Shown here: piece by piece, positions 63,233 to 64,000 of the stretch
Layout of the letters: each line of letters opens with the position of its first letter
Position numbering within the stretch: the stretch's first letter is position 1
Origin: CAIMMJ01 sp037131955
GTDB taxonomy: Bacteria; Bacteroidota; Bacteroidia; UBA4408
Direction of reading: 5' to 3'
Assembly (NCBI GenBank): GCA_037131955.1
Contig: JBAXQC010000003.1
Span: 14,415 to 78,414, forward strand
DNA: 64,000 nucleotides
Notes under the pieces: generated by a model
What the model was told of the DNA's origin: nothing
Databases searched by the model: none
Seen by the model: only the letters and a program-made list of their open reading frames with translations
Translations under genes and position numbers: made by a program

Positions 63233-63344
63233 TTTTTATTAATTATTTACAGCGTAAATATAGTTTATGTTTTTAAAACATTGTATAAGTTTCAATCAAA
63301 ATATTTGTTGTTTTGCATGTATTAAAACTATAAACAAAAAGTAA

Positions 63345-64000
63345 ATGAGGATTAATGCTTTTTTAATTCAAAAACTTAATAAATCCAGTAAAGAAGTAAA
63401 AAAGTTAATTGAAGAAAGCACCGTTTTGATAGACAATATTCCTGCGGTTCAAAAACAAAAAATTACATATAAAAATTCTATAGAAGTTAATGGTGTTTGC
63501 CTACAATTAAAATCAGATTATTTCTATTTCGCCTATTATAAACCAAGAGGAGTAGAGAGTACAATGAATAAAAATATTGATAATAACTTGTACGAATCTA
63601 CCGGAATTACCAGTAAATTTTTTCCAATTGGAAGATTAGATAAAGATTCTGAGGGATTAATGTTACTTACTAATAATGGTGCATTATACAACACTATAAT
63701 TTCTCCGCTAAAAAATGTTGAAAAGGAATATCTTGTTGCTGTGGACAAGGAATTGAACAACGATGTAATTTCTCAATTGAGTTGTGGAGTAGAAATAATG
63801 GGAAAGAAAACCAAAGAATGTTTGGTGCATAAGTTAGATGATTACTGTTTTAGAATAATATTAACAGAGGGAAAAAATAGACAGATAAGAAGAATGTGTT
63901 ATAAGTTAAACTTAGAGGTTATTAACTTAAAAAGAATTAGAATTGGCAAGATGCATTTGGGAAGCATGCAACCAAAAGACTTGATTAAAATAGCTTTGTC
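63345..64000 (+). CDS. Pseudouridine synthase, RsuA/RluB/RluF family (C-terminus cut by window edge)
   Basis: About 218 codons from the ATG at 63345 to the window edge; the stop is not present. A short S4-like N-terminus (INAFLIQKLNKSSKEVKKLI) leads into FAYYKPRGVESTM (about 63-75), the catalytic GRLDKDSEGLMLLTNNG (about 99-115, Asp in RLD) and NRQIRRMCYKLNLEVINLKR. These are RsuA/RluB-type marks. It makes pseudouridine in rRNA or tRNA; the exact site is unknown. It is divergent from the aminotransferase gene. Confidence 0.93.
   Translation, partial: MRINAFLIQKLNKSSKEVKKLIEESTVLIDNIPAVQKQKITYKNSIEVNGVCLQLKSDYFYFAYYKPRGVESTMNKNIDNNLYESTGITSKFFPIGRLDKDSEGLMLLTNNGALYNTIISPLKNVEKEYLVAVDKELNNDVISQLSCGVEIMGKKTKECLVHKLDDYCFRIILTEGKNRQIRRMCYKLNLEVINLKRIRIGKMHLGSMQPKDLIKIAL

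Noticed and set aside
1..64000. Insertion sequences, prophage genes, CRISPR array, tRNA or rRNA
   Set aside because: No transposase, integrase, repeat-spacer pattern or tRNA-like cloverleaf was found in reading the window; the gene order and composition look even throughout.

Overview
The window is an AT-rich chromosomal segment of a member of the Bacteroidota, most like the Flavobacteriia. The evidence is a type IX secretion (T9SS) sorting domain on the M1 peptidase at the left edge, PorE-like TPR/propeller/OmpA proteins, a Bacteroidota-type LptE lipoprotein, an exosortase F (XrtF) gene with its partner gene, a TonB-dependent receptor, and promoters that fit the Bacteroidota consensus (TTTG, about 19-21 bases, TAnnTTTG). 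I see no rRNA, tRNA, insertion sequence, prophage or CRISPR array. Nearly all of the window is coding, and it reads as core chromosome with a few accessory operons.

Layout. 1-7 kb (minus strand): secreted M1 aminopeptidase, a SAM methyltransferase, a GT11-type glycosyltransferase, a PorE-like OmpA protein and a TPR protein. 7-9.5 kb: the end of a cytochrome c oxidase operon (subunit III, subunit IV, a cysteine-less SCO-like protein, DUF420) with a clear promoter. 9.6-20 kb (minus): glyA-Rieske-queA; XrtF and its associated protein behind the secG terminator; a sigma54-type activator-lptE-TPR-secG run; and an M16 protease. 20-23 kb (plus): a small TonB-C-terminal-like secreted protein, a second PorE-like protein and rdgB. 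23-31 kb (minus): a TerB/FHA-like/ABCG fusion transporter, a lipoprotein, DUF502, pyrH, and a TonB receptor under a TPP riboswitch. 31-36 kb: a cysteine-rich lipoprotein with a thioredoxin-domain protein, then groES-groEL. 36-47 kb: glycosyltransferases, an ECF sigma factor, rsmG, an FkbM methyltransferase, gcvT, an MsbA-like ABC exporter, a rhomboid protease and a TPR-coiled-coil adenylate cyclase. 47-52 kb: TauE-like permease, glycosyltransferase, an ECF sigma/anti-sigma-like pair and a lysine/saccharopine-dehydrogenase-like enzyme.

52-57 kb (minus) holds the least explained part: five overlapping genes encoding a small protein, a winged-helix/nucleotidyltransferase protein, two paralogous B12-type radical SAM enzymes and a class I methyltransferase between them. 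The overlaps imply coupled translation and one pathway, but no product can be named. The right end has a biotin carrier protein, purQ, lpxB, a SpoIID-like protein, a MazG-like protein, maf, an aminotransferase and the start of an RsuA/RluB-type pseudouridine synthase.

Common themes are the envelope (LPS synthesis and transport, T9SS, surface glycans, exosortase) and housekeeping. Starts were moved inward from the longest frame where a signal peptide, ATGA overlap or neighbouring stop favoured it. All family calls come from motifs read by eye; no database search was run.
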